DNA from: an uncultured Clostridia bacterium
Lineage (GTDB): Bacteria > Bacillota > Clostridia > Christensenellales > Borkfalkiaceae
Assembly (NCBI GenBank): GCA_934247935.1
Contig: CAKQKE010000002.1
Location: 124,001-188,000, forward strand
Reading direction: 5' to 3'
DNA: 64,000 nt
Shown piece after piece: positions 8,025-17,279 of the stretch; positions within the stretch are counted from its first letter, which is position 1; the number at the start of each line of letters is the position of its first letter. The notes beneath the pieces were generated by a model. That model searched no databases. It was given only the letters and a program-made list of their open reading frames with translations, and was not told the origin of the DNA. Position numbers and translations under genes: made by a program.

Positions 8025-8840
8025 ATGACTGCTTTAAAGTTTTCCAGAAAGCACCTCGGAATACCCTACGCCGTATTTATGGCGTTGTTCGTTGTATTCC
8101 CCTTGCTGCTTATAATTTATTACGCTTTTACCGACCCTGTTACGGGCAAACTTTCTTTAAATAATTTCGTTGACTTTTTCTCAAGCAACGCAAATCTCAC
8201 GGCATTGTTTTTAAGTTTTGCTCTCGCAATACTCACGACGGCATTGTGTTTAATCATCGCATACCCCGTAGCATACATACTTGCAAGAACGAATATGAAC
8301 AAAAACGGCGTTATGCTTTTATTGTTTATTCTTCCCATGTGGATAAACTTCGTTTTGCGTACCGCGGCAATGAAAGAATTGCTTTACTCGATCGGTATGT
8401 TTAAGTCAAACAATTTAAGTTTCATCAACACTTTAATCGGCATGGTATACGACTATTTGCCCTTTACCATACTCCCGATTTACACAGTGCTTGCAAAAAT
8501 GGACAAAAGTTATGAAGAAGCGTCTTCCGATCTCGGCGCAACTAAAACACAGACCTTTTTAAAAGTCACCCTTCCCCTTTCTATGCCGGGGATTGTAAGC
8601 GCGATTACAATGGTATTGCTTCCCACAACTACGAGTTACGTCATTTCCGACACGCTCGGCAACGGAAATATCACCATTATAGGTAAACTTATAGAAAATC
8701 AATTCAGCACTATGTTCAACTGGAATATGGGTTCGGCGATAGCAATGGTTTTGCTTGTGCTTATATTTATTACAATGTTTGTTTCCGGCAAGTTTTCCAA
8801 AGAAGAAAACATCGCTCAGACGAAAGGAGGGCTGTGGTGA
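8025..8840 (+). CDS. potB: Spermidine/putrescine ABC transporter permease PotB
   Basis: 271 residues with about six membrane helices and the binding-protein-dependent transport fold. The EAA loop that docks on PotA is seen as EEASSDLGATKTQTFLKV. The ATG follows GGAGG inside the end of potA and lies two bases after the potA stop. It pairs with PotC to form the channel through the cytoplasmic membrane. Confidence 0.95.
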   Translation: MTALKFSRKHLGIPYAVFMALFVVFPLLLIIYYAFTDPVTGKLSLNNFVDFFSSNANLTALFLSFALAILTTALCLIIAYPVAYILARTNMNKNGVMLLLFILPMWINFVLRTAAMKELLYSIGMFKSNNLSFINTLIGMVYDYLPFTILPIYTVLAKMDKSYEEASSDLGATKTQTFLKVTLPLSMPGIVSAITMVLLPTTTSYVISDTLGNGNITIIGKLIENQFSTMFNWNMGSAIAMVLLVLIFITMFVSGKFSKEENIAQTKGGLW

Positions 8841-9640
8841 AAAAATTTATTCAAAGAGGATACGTCTGGCTTGTCCTCGCGTTTATGTACGCACCAATAC
8901 TGCTTCTTCTCGTATACAGTTTCAACTCGTCCACTATTATAGGTATGTGGTCTAAAAAGTGGACTTTGGGTCTTTACAAACAACTTTTCACAAGCGAAGA
9001 CCTTATGACAACCGTGTTGAATACGCTTATACTTGCTTTACTTGCAAGTACTTTGTCCACCATTTTGGGCACTATCGGCGCAATCGGCATGTTTTACTCG
9101 AAGAAAAGAACGCAAAAAATATTAAATTCGGTCACTCAACTCCCCGTAATCAATGCGGAAATAGTCACCGCGATTTCTATCGCGCTCGTATGCACCATGT
9201 TCGCATTCGGCAGAACTTATGCGTCTCTGCTTATCGGTCACGTGGTACTTACGTTCCCGTTTGTGGTTTTAAACGTAATGCCGAAACTTAAACAACTCGA
9301 TTCAAACTTATACGAAGCGGCTCTCGACCTCGGCGCAACGCCCACAAAAGCGTTGTTCTCGGTAATAATTCCTCAAATACTCCCGGGTATTTTTTCCGGA
9401 TTTTTGATTGCGACCACTTTGTCTCTCGACGATTACATTGTCACGACGTTTACAAAACCCGCCACCTTCGATACGATTTCCACTTACGTTTTCGATGCCT
9501 ATGCAAAAGGCGGCAGAAGCGCAGACGTACCCGCGCTCCGTGCTCTCTCGTCGATAATTTTCGCGGTAATGATTATTTTCCTCGTGGTTAAAAACATAAT
9601 CGCAAACAAAAAAAGCAAAACCGGAGGTAATGCAAGATGA
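8837..9640 (+). CDS. potC: Spermidine/putrescine ABC transporter permease PotC
   Basis: 267 residues with six membrane helices; the EAA loop reads YEAALDLGATPTKALFSV. Two GTG codons are possible; the one at 8837 is chosen because AAAGGAGG ends six bases before it, against three for 8834, and because it gives the classical GTGA overlap with the potB stop. Second permease subunit of the polyamine importer. Confidence 0.93.
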   Translation: MKKFIQRGYVWLVLAFMYAPILLLLVYSFNSSTIIGMWSKKWTLGLYKQLFTSEDLMTTVLNTLILALLASTLSTILGTIGAIGMFYSKKRTQKILNSVTQLPVINAEIVTAISIALVCTMFAFGRTYASLLIGHVVLTFPFVVLNVMPKLKQLDSNLYEAALDLGATPTKALFSVIIPQILPGIFSGFLIATTLSLDDYIVTTFTKPATFDTISTYVFDAYAKGGRSADVPALRALSSIIFAVMIIFLVVKNIIANKKSKTGGNAR

Positions 9641-11220
9641 AAAAATTGTTATCCGTTGCAATTTGTTTGACAATCGTTTTGTCCATTTTCCCTCTTTCGG
9701 GGTGTAAAGAAGAAGAAAACCTCGTTTTAAACGTATACAATTGGGAAGACTACATTTCCGAAGGCGATTTCGACACAATCAAGGAATTTGAAAAATATTA
9801 TTCAAGCACTCACGGCGGCAAAAAAGTAACCGTAAACTACTCTACTTTCGGCACAAACGAAAATATGTACAACGAACTTAAACTCACGCAAAAAAAGGAC
9901 GGCTCTTATTCGTACGACCTCGTTTGCCCGTCGGAGTACATGATACAAAAAATGATTATCGAAAATATGCTCGAAAAATACGACATGCAAGACGGAGCAT
10001 ATACAAAGATAACCAATTATGAAAATAACGTTTCGGCTACAATTTCCGATTTATGTAAAGAAAACGGTTGGTACGAATACGCCACAATTTACAACTGGGG
10101 CACTATGGGTTATACTTACAACCCCGAATACGTCGACGAAGAAGAGATTAAATCATGGTCGGTTGTACTCGACCCCAAATATTCAAACCGCATCACAATA
10201 AAAGACAGCGTACGAGACAGTTATATTCTCGCACTCGGCATCGTTCATAAAGAGGCACTTGACCTTCTGGATAAATCCGCACCCGACTACAACGACAAAG
10301 TAAAAGATCTTTTAAACGACTTTTCCGACGAAACAATTAAAAAAGCCGAAGACACGCTTATCAAAGTAAAGAAAAACGTATACGGCTTTGAAGTTGACAG
10401 CGGCAAACAGGACATGGCGAGCGGGAAACTCTGGATAAACTTTGCCTGGAGCGGCGACTCGGTATTCTCTATGGATTTAGCCGAAGAAGACGGGACTTAT
10501 CTTTCTTATTCCGTTCCTGAAGAAGGCAGCAATATTTTCTTCGACGGTTGGGTAATGCCCAAGGGCGCAAATAAAGAACTCGCTCAGGAATTTCTCGACT
10601 TTATGTACGACGAAAACACCGCAATGTACAACCTCGATTACATTTGCTACTCTTCACCCATCGTCGGCGAACAAATTTATTCTTACGTTTGCGATAATTA
10701 CGGCTATACGACGCTTGTCGAAAGCGAAGAAAAAACCGATATTCACGTAAACGGAAAATATTATGAAGAAATTTACGTTGGCGATATGGAAGGTTTCCAC
10801 GGCGAAGGCACTTATCAACTTTATTATTACGACGAAGACTCGGGTACTATCGAAAGCGAAGAAGTCGACCTCATCGGCTGGAACGTAAAACACTTCTTCG
10901 GCGACAAAATCGAGGGCGACGGAATAATTTATACCGACTCTGCTCAAAGGCAACTCGCCACAATGTATCCCGACAGCGAAACGATAAATCGTTGCGTGGT
11001 AATGCAACACCTCGATAATGACACGCTTAAAAAAGTAAACAACATGTGGGACACGGTAAAAGTAGGTAGAATGTCCTATACGCTTATGCTTGTAATATTA
11101 ATAATAATCGTGCTTTTAGTCGGCGTGGCGGTATTATTGTATTTCTTGCGCAAAAAAGGAATAAAGTTTGAAAGGAAAAAACCGCAAGGCTACACACTTG
11201 TAAAACGCGAAGAAATTTAA
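9637..11220 (+). CDS. potD: Polyamine-binding lipoprotein PotD with an extra C-terminal membrane anchor
   Basis: 527 residues. A signal peptide ends in lipobox LSGC, with Cys23 as the lipidated residue. The next about 340 residues are a PotD-type binding protein (NVYNWEDYI at the start, FDGWVMPKGA later). Typical PotD is about 350-360 residues; this one adds an acidic stretch (about 365-475) and then a membrane helix (about 481-504) with a basic tail. It would therefore be anchored at both ends. The ATGA overlap with potC and a terminator 73 bases after the stop make it last in the operon. The added part resembles no family I know. Confidence 0.92.
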   Translation: MKKLLSVAICLTIVLSIFPLSGCKEEENLVLNVYNWEDYISEGDFDTIKEFEKYYSSTHGGKKVTVNYSTFGTNENMYNELKLTQKKDGSYSYDLVCPSEYMIQKMIIENMLEKYDMQDGAYTKITNYENNVSATISDLCKENGWYEYATIYNWGTMGYTYNPEYVDEEEIKSWSVVLDPKYSNRITIKDSVRDSYILALGIVHKEALDLLDKSAPDYNDKVKDLLNDFSDETIKKAEDTLIKVKKNVYGFEVDSGKQDMASGKLWINFAWSGDSVFSMDLAEEDGTYLSYSVPEEGSNIFFDGWVMPKGANKELAQEFLDFMYDENTAMYNLDYICYSSPIVGEQIYSYVCDNYGYTTLVESEEKTDIHVNGKYYEEIYVGDMEGFHGEGTYQLYYYDEDSGTIESEEVDLIGWNVKHFFGDKIEGDGIIYTDSAQRQLATMYPDSETINRCVVMQHLDNDTLKKVNNMWDTVKVGRMSYTLMLVILIIIVLLVGVAVLLYFLRKKGIKFERKKPQGYTLVKREEI

Positions 11221-11293
11221 TCTCTGCCTTTTAAAAAGATTAAAAACGCAAAAAAAATTTAACATCTACCTTATTAAAAGGTTAAAAAAATGC

Positions 11294-11325
11294 AAAAGGA
11301 AGGCTTAATTTGCCTTCCTTTTAGT
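11294..11325. terminator. Terminator of the pot operon, probably bidirectional
   Basis: Stem AAAAGGAAGGC/GCCTTCCTTTT with a seven-base loop. T-rich sequence follows on both strands, so it can also end the ASCH gene on the minus strand. Confidence 0.85.
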
Positions 11326-11340
11326 TTCTTTAAATATTTA

Positions 11341-11392
11341 AGGGTTGCCCTATTTTGTTATGCTTTAAAATGTACGAGGGTTGCCCTATTTT
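11341..11392. repeat. Two direct copies of a 16-bp sequence
   Basis: AGGGTTGCCCTATTTT occurs at 11341-11356 and 11377-11392. Each contains a four-pair AGGG/CCCT hairpin. Role unknown. Confidence 0.7.
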
Positions 11393-11421
11393 ATTAATAT
11401 TTTATTTAAAAATTAATGATT

Positions 11422-11775
11422 TTAGTTTAAAAGTTTAATTTTTATCGCAAGCACGCCGAACGTTTGCTCTTTTTCTTTTGAATAATAACGCCTCATCGAA
11501 TTTGTAAATTCTTCAGCCGTTTTTTCGTCGCTGCCCGTCAATGTATATAAGTCGGAATAAAACAAATCCGCAAAACTATTAAAACGGTACAAACCCGTTA
11601 TTTTTACGTTTAAAGTTTTATTTTGTATTTTGCCGTTTTCTACAAGCGAAAAGTCAATTTCGTCGCCCTCTTTTAGATTTTTACGTTTTTCGTCGTAAAG
11701 CCTTATTTCAACGCTTTTTTTGCCGCTTGAAATCATATCAAACGGCTGAGCGCAAAGTTTCATACAATGCTTCAT
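11422..11775 (-). CDS. ASCH domain protein
   Basis: 117 residues spanning one ASCH domain: the N-terminal PFDMISSGKKSVEIRL motif typical of the fold, then GDEIDFS and a C-terminal strand GVLAIKI. ASCH proteins are small cytosolic beta-barrels related to PUA domains and are thought to bind RNA or modified nucleotides; no reaction is assigned here. AAGGAGA precedes the ATG. It stands alone, divergent from the following lipoprotein gene. Confidence 0.88.
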   Translation of the reverse strand: MKHCMKLCAQPFDMISSGKKSVEIRLYDEKRKNLKEGDEIDFSLVENGKIQNKTLNVKITGLYRFNSFADLFYSDLYTLTGSDEKTAEEFTNSMRRYYSKEKEQTFGVLAIKIKLLN

Positions 11776-11923
11776 AATTTCTCCTTAAAAGTTTTTAAAA
11801 TTTCTTTTTTAAACGCCCGCTAAACGGTATAATTTTTTAAAATATCCAAAATAAAAAATTAACAATAAAATCCATTAAAAATTAAAGCAAAACTCTTGCT
11901 CTGTTTAACATAAACTCTATCAC

Positions 11924-11952
11924 TTGACAAATAAATAAAATAGTGATATATT
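11924..11952 (+). promoter_or_regulatory. Promoter of the AT-rich lipoprotein gene
   Basis: TTGACA, 17 bases, TATATT with an extended TGA before the -10. The leader is only about 25 bases. Confidence 0.88.
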
Positions 11953-11984
11953 GAAAAAAAATATTTTTTGTGGTAGGACTTTTT

Positions 11985-13055
11985 ATGGAAGAGGAAAATA
12001 AAAATAAACTAAATTCGATAAAACAAACAATTACATACAATTCAAACAAATCACACGGTAGCAAACTATTTAAAAGGGTTGGCGCACTTGTGTTTGCAAT
12101 TACAATTGCTGCGTCATTATCAGCATGCAAATCAAACAACAAAAACAATGGCGGCAACTCAACATATGTGTGTGATGAATGCGGCGGTAATCACAAAACA
12201 CAAGACCACGACAAACAAACAGACGTCGGCTATTCTGTTTTAATGCATTCTGTGTTGGAAAATGCTGATTATCAAGCATTGGTGGCGGATTATGCTGAAC
12301 GCTCTAAAGATGATTTGTTCTACTATTATGTTAAAAATCAAAATCCAAATTATTTTTGCAAATTTAATAGCCATCCTTATGCATTTTTGCAAAAACAAGG
12401 TTATGATATTGAAAAAATCAAATCTGGTGAACTTTCTTGTCAAACCTTCACTTTTGTAAAAAAAGATGAGCCTACAAAACTTTATATGTCAACTAGGGTG
12501 GAAAGTACTGGTATAACATTTGTTTATGAAATACCTTGCTTTGACAACTATTTATTAAGTTATAACCTTTCAAAACAAGAAATGGCAGATTATCAAAAAG
12601 TGCATGAACAAGAATTGATATACGCCAATTTTATGAATGATGCCATTTCAGCACAAAAGCAAGAAACAATTCTTTTAAAAACAAAAACACAATACAACAC
12701 TCAACTTAATTTGTTTGACGCAGTTAGAAGGACTAAAGGCTACTATAGTGCTGATGAGTGTTTTTATGTTTCCTCAAATCATGATGAATATTTAATTGAT
12801 ATGCTTGTGGTTGAAAATAATAAATTAATATACGGGACATTCGCGTCAAAATCTAGTTTTCAACCAGAAGCAGAAGATGGAATGTTTCATGGTTATAGCG
12901 GAAAATCCTTTGCAGATGTAACAAACACAAAAAGTTATGAATTAAGCATGTATACCAATACAGTTTTAAAAGATAAAAGTTATGCAGAAAACTATTACAA
13001 CAAAACTGTTGAGTGTTTAGGACTTGGTATATACAATCCGAATTTAACTAAATAA
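11985..13055 (+). CDS. Lipoprotein of unknown function, atypical codon use
   Basis: 356 residues from the ATG at 11985, which has TAGGA upstream; an earlier GTG lacks one. A long 30-residue n-region precedes the hydrophobic segment and lipobox LSAC (Cys48), so it should be exported and lipid-anchored. Near the new N-terminus is CDECGGNHKTQDHD, a possible metal site. The rest looks globular and matches no family I recognise. Asn, Asp, Phe and Tyr codons are mostly AAT, GAT, TTT and TAT, whereas neighbours favour AAC, GAC, TTC and TAC, which suggests transfer from a more AT-rich genome. Own promoter and terminator. Confidence 0.85.
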   Translation: MEEENKNKLNSIKQTITYNSNKSHGSKLFKRVGALVFAITIAASLSACKSNNKNNGGNSTYVCDECGGNHKTQDHDKQTDVGYSVLMHSVLENADYQALVADYAERSKDDLFYYYVKNQNPNYFCKFNSHPYAFLQKQGYDIEKIKSGELSCQTFTFVKKDEPTKLYMSTRVESTGITFVYEIPCFDNYLLSYNLSKQEMADYQKVHEQELIYANFMNDAISAQKQETILLKTKTQYNTQLNLFDAVRRTKGYYSADECFYVSSNHDEYLIDMLVVENNKLIYGTFASKSSFQPEAEDGMFHGYSGKSFADVTNTKSYELSMYTNTVLKDKSYAENYYNKTVECLGLGIYNPNLTK

Positions 13056-13193
13056 TTCTAACAAAACCGGTTGCTATTCTTTATTTAAGTATATATTAAA
13101 CCTAATTTAATAAATTCTACACCAAATATCACAAGTTTTTTAAGCCATATTCAATTTTAACTGTTTATATAGTAGAAAAAATATTTTATTATT
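13056..13193. other. AT-rich gene-free stretch
   Basis: No open frame with a ribosome site or structured element seen between the lipoprotein stop and its terminator. Confidence 0.6.
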
Positions 13194-13223
13194 GATTCCT
13201 TTTGTTTTCAAAAGGAATCTTTT
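13194..13223 (+). terminator. Terminator of the lipoprotein gene
   Basis: Stem GATTCCTTTTG/CAAAAGGAATC, loop TTTT, followed by TTTTAATTT. Confidence 0.85.
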
Positions 13224-13329
13224 AATTTACGCAAAAAATTAGTTTACCTATTTGTTTTAGAATTTAATAAATTAAATATTTTATATAATATTAAAATAAA
13301 CATTGAAAAATATAATTGGTTAAATAGTA

Positions 13330-13377
13330 ACTGTTTTTGTTGTAGTCACATATTATACTATAGGAGTTGACAACTCC
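13330..13377 (+). promoter_or_regulatory. Possible SigK-like promoter and perfect palindrome before the collagen-like gene
   Basis: CATATTATA (13349-13357) fits the SigK -10 pattern CATAnnnTA, with AC 17 bases before it; there is no good sigma-A pair. Just downstream GGAGTTG-A-CAACTCC (13363-13377) is a perfect inverted repeat that could be an operator or leader hairpin. Confidence 0.3.
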
Positions 13378-13409
13378 TCACGCAAGAAAAAACCTAAAAA
13401 GAGGTCAAT

Positions 13410-13988
13410 ATGTGTTTTTTTAATAACTGTAACAGATGTTGCGTAAACACGCCGCCCACTCGCCCCGACAGAAGACCCACTGCTACGCAAAGGGGTCAAC
13501 GCGGTCCTCAAGGACCTCAAGGTCCGAGCGGTTTTGACGGAATAGCATATTTTTACAACGCTACACAAACCACTGCCGCAACCACGGCTGTTGCGCTTGG
13601 CACAGCGACGATATTCCCCACAACCGCAAATTGGATAACTTACACAAGCGGCGGCAACACCATAACTTTACAACCGGGATTATATAAAATAACGTATACG
13701 GCTACCGCGGTAGGAACTTCCGAAGCGACCAATCCCGAAATCGAGATATATTTAAACGGTGCGGCTTACGCTCCGTCTCTTTCGCAAAGCCAACAAGGAA
13801 CTACCGGAACTCTTGCAAACGTTTTGGTTTTGCAAGTAACCGCCACGTCGACTTTGCAATTATACAACCCCACGGCTTTGGCTTATACTCTCAATAACCT
13901 CAATCTCACAATAGAAAAAATCAATACCGCCGGCACGACGAATACAACCACTACTCCCGTCAACACAACGACGCTGGTGTATTATTGA
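13410..13988 (+). CDS. Collagen-like surface protein (BclA type)
   Basis: 192 residues. A short Cys-rich N-terminus (CFFNNCNRCC) leads into a brief Gly-X-Y run (GQRGPQGPQGPSG, about 29-41) and then a Thr/Ala-rich beta domain of about 130 residues like the C-terminal trimer domain of BclA. In bacilli and clostridia such proteins coat the exosporium. The collagen run is very short. No signal peptide, as expected for spore surface proteins made in the mother cell. AAGAGGTC precedes the ATG. Spore location is inferred from family and the possible SigK box. Confidence 0.75.
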   Translation: MCFFNNCNRCCVNTPPTRPDRRPTATQRGQRGPQGPQGPSGFDGIAYFYNATQTTAATTAVALGTATIFPTTANWITYTSGGNTITLQPGLYKITYTATAVGTSEATNPEIEIYLNGAAYAPSLSQSQQGTTGTLANVLVLQVTATSTLQLYNPTALAYTLNNLNLTIEKINTAGTTNTTTTPVNTTTLVYY

Positions 13989-14138
13989 TAAGAAAAAACG
14001 ACCGTAAATAAGTGATATCAATAAACAATAACAGTATCTTAAAACAATGCCGTTCTCCTTTAAATTGTTTGTTTATACCTTACGTTAAATAATTATCTTT
14101 TCAATTAACCTTCTAAAAATTTTATCTTTAAAAAACGA

Positions 14139-14168
14139 GACTCGAAAAAATTTTTCGAGTCTTTTTTT
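14139..14168. terminator. Bidirectional terminator between convergent genes
   Basis: Stem GACTCGAAAAA/TTTTTCGAGTC, then seven T's on the plus strand; on the minus strand TTTTTT follows three bases after the stem. Confidence 0.9.
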
Positions 14169-14191
14169 GTTTGGATTCGTTAAATTTTGTC

Positions 14192-14220
14192 GTTTTTACA
14201 ACATACGTTGCGTGCAAAAC
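14192..14220. repeat. Dispersed ATACGTAT-type palindrome, copy 2
   Basis: GTTTTTACAACATACG then TTGCGTGCAAAAC. Lies 26 bases after the stop of the minus-strand gene that follows. Confidence 0.65.
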
Positions 14221-14245
14221 GGTATTTTTACCTGTGCCGACAAAT

Positions 14246-15373
14246 TTATGCCAAACTGAAAATCATCATTGCGGGGTTGTGGTCGGAATATTTAAAATCG
14301 GTATCGATATTTTTGCACAACTCTACCACTATGTTGTCCGAAACGATAAACCCGTCGATAACCACGCTGTAATTCACTCCCTTTTTATAAGGCATATCGG
14401 TACTTCTGCAAGTGGGGGCATTGAGCGAAGCGACAAACTTAAATCCTTCTTCGAGATTTTCGTCGGTAAGACGATAAACCCACTCGGGAATTTTTTGTTC
14501 GCTTGCAAAATAAGTGAGACTATCCTTTCCTTCCTCGGCGTAAGCGGACGCTATGTCGTGATTGAAATCGCCGCCGCAAACGACGTAATTGCCCTTGTCT
14601 CTTTCTTCTTTAAGCACCGAATTTAACATTTTTAATTGTTTTTGTCTGATTTTGCCGCCCTTGTCGTAAGCCGACAAATGTACGTTGATAAGCACTAATT
14701 GTTTACCGTTTCTCACTCCGTCGAGATTAAGCCTCGATACTACGAAACACCTGTCGTAATCGAAAAATTTTGCCGGAAAACCGTTGTCTACCGGAAAAGA
14801 CCTGCGCACCGAAGAAAAAATATCGAATTTTGAATACGTAAGTATTCCCGAATTGCTTTTGCCATGCGGGTTGGTCACCGGATAAAACAAATATGCCGAG
14901 TGGAAATTTTCCGCAAAACTGTAAGTACAATCGGGTAACGCCGAAGTGATCATATTTAGTTGATTGACCTTTCTCGCCCTATGCGATTTTGTGTCCACCT
15001 CTTGCATAAACACGAAATCGGGATTTTCTTCTGCCACAGTCGCGATTGCGCCGTTGGTGTTGTTTATCACAGTTTGTTTGTCTTTCGCCCTCGAATTTTT
15101 GCCCGCAACTTTAGTTCCGTCGTTCATCGTTCCTTCGTCCATGAAAAACGAAAAGTCTTGCGTGTACGCGCCGAAACCTATGTTGTAAGTCATTATTTTA
15201 AACATGTCTCTGTTGACGGCAACGGAGTTTTTCCCGCTGTGAATATTGAGGTTTTTATTGTCCTTAATCCTGCTGTATTGGCACACTACGTACAATACGT
15301 ATGCTCCGATAATGACAATAAGCACTAAAAACAAGCATAAAATCGCTTTTAAAATTTTTTTAACCGCTTTCAT
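14246..15373 (-). CDS. Membrane-anchored endonuclease/exonuclease/phosphatase-fold protein
   Basis: 375 residues. One N-terminal membrane helix (about 8-30) is followed by the EEP hydrolase fold with motifs in order: MTYNIGFG, FMQEVD (metal Glu), INVHLSAYD, GGDFNHD and, near the end, SDHNP. The family cleaves phosphodiesters using Mg; members include DNase I, sphingomyelinase and inositol phosphatases. The membrane anchor puts the catalytic domain outside the cell, so an extracellular lipid or nucleic acid substrate is likelier than DNA repair. Substrate not determinable from sequence. Confidence 0.88.
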   Translation of the reverse strand: MKAVKKILKAILCLFLVLIVIIGAYVLYVVCQYSRIKDNKNLNIHSGKNSVAVNRDMFKIMTYNIGFGAYTQDFSFFMDEGTMNDGTKVAGKNSRAKDKQTVINNTNGAIATVAEENPDFVFMQEVDTKSHRARKVNQLNMITSALPDCTYSFAENFHSAYLFYPVTNPHGKSNSGILTYSKFDIFSSVRRSFPVDNGFPAKFFDYDRCFVVSRLNLDGVRNGKQLVLINVHLSAYDKGGKIRQKQLKMLNSVLKEERDKGNYVVCGGDFNHDIASAYAEEGKDSLTYFASEQKIPEWVYRLTDENLEEGFKFVASLNAPTCRSTDMPYKKGVNYSVVIDGFIVSDNIVVELCKNIDTDFKYSDHNPAMMIFSLA

Positions 15374-15526
15374 ATTTTTCCTTTGTATAATTTACTTTTC
15401 ACTCTTTGCTCTCGGCGTATTCAATTAAACAAGCACGCCACGCAAACACCGCTATTTAAACACGCTGTCACCAACACGCAATGCCGAATAAACACAACCC
15501 CGCTTAAAATCAACGTTTAAATACAA

Positions 15527-15580
15527 GAAGTTGGAAACTTGTTTAAGGGCAAATTTCCAACTTCGATTATTTTTTGTTTT
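15527..15580. terminator. Hairpin downstream of ppx, likely terminator
   Basis: Eleven-pair stem GAAGTTGGAAA/TTTCCAACTTC with a 16-base loop. The stronger T-run is on the plus strand, but the only gene ending nearby is ppx on the minus strand, where TTGTATTT follows. Confidence 0.45.
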
Positions 15581-15668
15581 CTCATATTGCAATATCGTAA
15601 GTTTTATCTGAAAACACACACAGAGTTTTTTTATTGAAACTTGCTTGCAATATTTGCAATTTACCATA

Positions 15669-17183
15669 TTACAATATGTCGATATTTTTCTTGAATATTC
15701 TTCTGAAGTCTTGTTCGGCTGTCATCGCGTCTTTAATTTCAAGCGTTGCGTCGCCGTTAAGTTCGGTTTTCATAATTACCGAATCGCCGAGCACGTCGCA
15801 ATTAAGCCCGATTACCGAGCCGGACATGCTTCTGTCAAGACTTTCGGCAATGCGGAGCATAATCCCCAACTTCCTTATTGCGTCGACGTCCTCGTCGGTT
15901 ACATAACCTTTATATCTTGCTATATCGCTCAGATTTACGTCGTCGTTTTTGTGTACCGACACGACAAGCGCAGCCATAACGAGTTCTCTGTGCGTAATTC
16001 CGTACAAATTGCTGTTTAAAATGATATAACTCGAGTGCTTTTCATAGTCGTAATATTTAATTTTCGCGCCGGCATCGTGCATTGTTGCCGCGACTTTAAG
16101 AATTTTGAGATATTGTCTGGGGAATTTGTGCAACACGCGCAATTGTTTGAAAAGTTGAACGGAAAGGTTGACGACGTGGTCGACGTGAGCCGAATTGCAA
16201 CCGTAATATTTTACGTGAGTGCTTAAACTGTAATTAAGCACGTCCGAAATCGGCTTTTCCTGAGTGGTGGGCACTGCGTAATTAAACATAATACCCTCTC
16301 TCAATCCGTTTGCCGAAATAACGATGTTTTCAAAGTTGCAATATTTGACAAACGCGTTGATTACCGCAAGCGCACTGGGCAAAATATCCGCTCTGGATTG
16401 ATTTATTCCCTTAATTCTCTTCTTTTTGTCAAGGTCGAGCACCTTTATCGTGTCGTATATGTTTGTAAAGTCTTCAACGGGTATATTCGTGTTGTGAATA
16501 ACCGTAAGAGGACTTTTCTTTACCATTTTATAAAGTTTACAAAGACTTCTGAACGAACCGCCCACGCCGATAATTTGGGTTTCGGGATTCATTTCCTTTA
16601 TCCATGAAATCTGGTTGAGTTGTTCGGTGAAGAATTCTTCTATTTTAGCCGCTTGCTCTTCGGGCTTTAAACCGTCGTTTGCAAAAAGTTCGGTAAGACT
16701 TACCGCGCCGAACGGAAGCGTTGCGTAATTGAGAAGATTTCTCCTGTTGTAATACACGATTTTGGTACTGCCGCCGCCGATTTCCAAAATGACGCCCTTG
16801 GGCACGTCCATCGTGTTGATTACGCCTCTGTAAACAAGCATAGCCTCTTCGTCCGCTTCCAGAACTTTAAGTTTTATTCCGCATGTCGTAGCAACCTCTT
16901 CCAAAAAACTCCTTTGGTTTTTGGCGCGCCTTACTGCCGCGGTAGCGACTGCGATTATCCTTTCGATACAATACGCGTCGCAAAGTTTTCTGAACATTTT
17001 TAAAGTTTTTAAGGTCTCTGCTATTCTTTGCGGTTTCAAAAAACCGTCCCTTTCCATGTCCTGACCGAGCCTGACGCTCTCTTTAAGTTGGTCAATTACG
17101 ACAAAGTGTCCGTCGCCGAGCATTTCGACGATTACAAGTCTTGCAGAGTTTGACCCTAAATCGATAATCCCTATCTTTTCCAA
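15669..17183 (-). CDS. Ppx/GppA family phosphatase with C-terminal HD-like domain
   Basis: 504 residues. The N-terminal 300 residues form the actin-like ASKHA fold: GIIDLGSNSARL at the start, ATAAVRRAKN, and the phosphate loop EIGGGSTKI. The C-terminal part (about 320-500) is HD-like, with MHDAG and flanking His residues. Family members split polyphosphate or convert pppGpp to ppGpp, linking to stringent control. The sequence does not say which. It has its own promoter, and no polyphosphate kinase gene is near. Confidence 0.9.
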   Translation of the reverse strand: MEKIGIIDLGSNSARLVIVEMLGDGHFVVIDQLKESVRLGQDMERDGFLKPQRIAETLKTLKMFRKLCDAYCIERIIAVATAAVRRAKNQRSFLEEVATTCGIKLKVLEADEEAMLVYRGVINTMDVPKGVILEIGGGSTKIVYYNRRNLLNYATLPFGAVSLTELFANDGLKPEEQAAKIEEFFTEQLNQISWIKEMNPETQIIGVGGSFRSLCKLYKMVKKSPLTVIHNTNIPVEDFTNIYDTIKVLDLDKKKRIKGINQSRADILPSALAVINAFVKYCNFENIVISANGLREGIMFNYAVPTTQEKPISDVLNYSLSTHVKYYGCNSAHVDHVVNLSVQLFKQLRVLHKFPRQYLKILKVAATMHDAGAKIKYYDYEKHSSYIILNSNLYGITHRELVMAALVVSVHKNDDVNLSDIARYKGYVTDEDVDAIRKLGIMLRIAESLDRSMSGSVIGLNCDVLGDSVIMKTELNGDATLEIKDAMTAEQDFRRIFKKNIDIL

Positions 17184-17250
17184 TTTGTATAACCTCTGTA
17201 ATTTATTTAAAATATCCTATTTTATATTCGCATTATATTTTACGATATAT

Positions 17251-17279
17251 ATTGTATCATACAAATTTTTATTTTTCAA
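17251..17279 (-). promoter_or_regulatory. Promoter of the Ppx/GppA gene
   Basis: Minus strand TTGAAA (17279-17274), 17 bases, TACAAT (17256-17251) with extended TGA. Confidence 0.8.
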
